Source of the DNA: DUQU01 sp964481475
GTDB taxonomy: Bacteria; Bacillota_I; Bacilli_A; Acholeplasmatales; UBA5453
DNA: 6,900 nt
Assembly (NCBI GenBank): GCA_964481475.1
Contig: CAYZTG010000032.1
Coordinates: forward strand, 1 to 6,900
Direction: 5' to 3'
Position 1 is the stretch's first letter; the number at the start of each line of letters is the position of its first letter. A program made the position numbers and the translations under genes. Below, piece after piece: positions 6,412-6,900 of this stretch. The notes beneath the pieces were generated by a model. The model searched no databases. It was not told the origin of the DNA and was given only the letters and a program-made list of their open reading frames with translations.

Positions 6412-6831
6412 TTATAATAATGCGTTATTGTTTCTAATTAAATACTTGTTTAAAACGACTGCTGCATTAGCTAAACCTCTCTTCAAAATGTTATAGGAAA
6501 TATTGACTTCCAAACTCTCAAGGTTATTAAATACTACTATTGTTTTCTGGTTATTCTTTACTAACTTAAGAATTTTAAAATAGTTTAACCAAATGGTCTC
6601 ATAATTTTTAGGAGACATAGTTGGAATTAATAATAGTTCATTATTTAGATAAAGTGGTATTCTTACATTTATATTTAATTGTTTTTTTACTTGTTTAACT
6701 CTTGATTCGTAAGAAAAAAACATTTTTTCTGCTAGTGACTTAACAAGACTAAAAGCACTTCTTTCATAATAAATAGTGTGATTTTTAAAAACAACTTCAC
6801 TTAAGTTTTGCTTATTACGTATATATAACAT
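6412..6831 (-). CDS. comK: ComK-family competence transcription factor, short form
   Basis: ComK is the master activator of late competence genes for DNA uptake in Bacillus; it binds AT-rich boxes as a dimer of dimers. This 139-residue protein matches the central part of the family: FF (38-39) with R44, the segment RIPLYLNNELLLIPT (57-71, compare PPIMVDPSNQIFLFPT in B. subtilis ComK), W81, and ISYN (111-114) followed by a basic, leucine-rich helix to about 133. B. subtilis ComK has 192 residues; here about 20-30 residues are absent at the N-terminus, and the C-terminal extension with the MecA-binding FMLYPK motif is missing, so ClpCP/MecA-type control is not expected. The ATG at 6831 is the only plausible start, but no ribosome site is at normal spacing and a terminator hairpin ends 8 bases upstream. 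Targets in this organism are unknown. Confidence 0.8.
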   Translation of the reverse strand: MLYIRNKQNLSEVVFKNHTIYYERSAFSLVKSLAEKMFFSYESRVKQVKKQLNINVRIPLYLNNELLLIPTMSPKNYETIWLNYFKILKLVKNNQKTIVVFNNLESLEVNISYNILKRGLANAAVVLNKYLIRNNNALL

Positions 6832-6839
6832 AATTTTAT

Positions 6840-6866
6840 AAAAAAAAGACCTTCTTGAGGTCTTTT
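6840..6866 (-). terminator. Intrinsic terminator directly upstream of the ComK-like start codon
   Basis: On the minus strand AAAAGACCT (6866-6858) pairs perfectly with AGGTCTTTT (6852-6844) around a 5-base loop, followed by a run of eight T residues (6847-6840). It starts within the stop codon of the partial upstream gene, so it most simply ends that transcript. Its T-run ends 8 bases before the ATG of the ComK-like gene, leaving no room for a promoter in between. The + strand copy lacks a long T-tract, so it works in one direction only. Confidence 0.85.
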
Positions 6867-6900
6867 AATCATTAATGTTTACATCATAAACTAATCTTTG
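6865..6900 (-). CDS. C-terminal end of an unidentified protein, cut by window edge
   Basis: On the minus strand, 11 open codons (encoding QRLVYDVNIND) run from the window edge to a TAA at 6867-6865, and a textbook terminator begins at that stop codon. The terminator is the main reason to accept this as the true end of a gene; the other two minus-strand frames contain stops in the same stretch. Too little is visible to name the protein. Confidence 0.5.
   Translation of the reverse strand, partial: QRLVYDVNIND

Noticed and set aside
6392..6415. Inverted repeat ATAAAAA/TTTTTAT after the ComK-like gene as a terminator.
   Set aside because: The stem is 7 A-T pairs only with a 10-base loop, too weak for an intrinsic terminator and expected by chance in such AT-rich DNA.

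Overview
The window is AT-rich and reads like a low-GC, wall-less or wall-poor relative of the Firmicutes (Acholeplasma, Izemoplasma or Haloplasma type). Support: Firmicutes-like S4, Pgk and TpiA proteins, AAGGAGG-type ribosome binding sites, and a lipoprotein with InlB-type B-repeats. Two genes end in TGA where a stop is expected, so the standard code is used and the UGA=Trp mycoplasmas are unlikely. The lineage assignment is inference; no rRNA or tRNA is present.

Layout. At the left edge lies the 3' part of rpsD on the + strand. It converges on a minus-strand block, and a hairpin with T-tracts on both sides serves as a shared terminator. Everything else is on the minus strand. Reading from right to left in transcription order: the last codons of an unidentified gene, its intrinsic terminator, a short ComK-family regulator, a peroxiredoxin-like protein lacking the usual active-site cysteine, a 931-residue lipoprotein ending in an S41-type peptidase domain, then pgk, an XRE/cupin regulator and tpiA.

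How the genes fit together. pgk, the regulator and tpiA look like one operon driven by an extended -10 promoter upstream of pgk. The regulator overlaps the pgk stop codon (TAATG) and has no strong ribosome site of its own, so it is probably made by translational coupling. A sensor-type regulator between two glycolytic genes is unusual. The peroxiredoxin-like gene and the lipoprotein gene are 4 bases apart, and the ribosome site of the second lies in the last codons of the first, so they form a tight pair. The ComK-like gene is 56 bases upstream of that pair and starts 8 bases after a complete terminator, with no ribosome site at normal distance, which suggests tight or conditional expression.

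No tRNA, rRNA, CRISPR array, insertion sequence or gene-free stretch above 300 bases was seen. The longest intergenic gap is about 90 bases. The items most worth following up are the ComK-like gene with its terminator-like leader, the regulator inside the glycolytic operon, and the lipoprotein with its degenerate peroxiredoxin partner.
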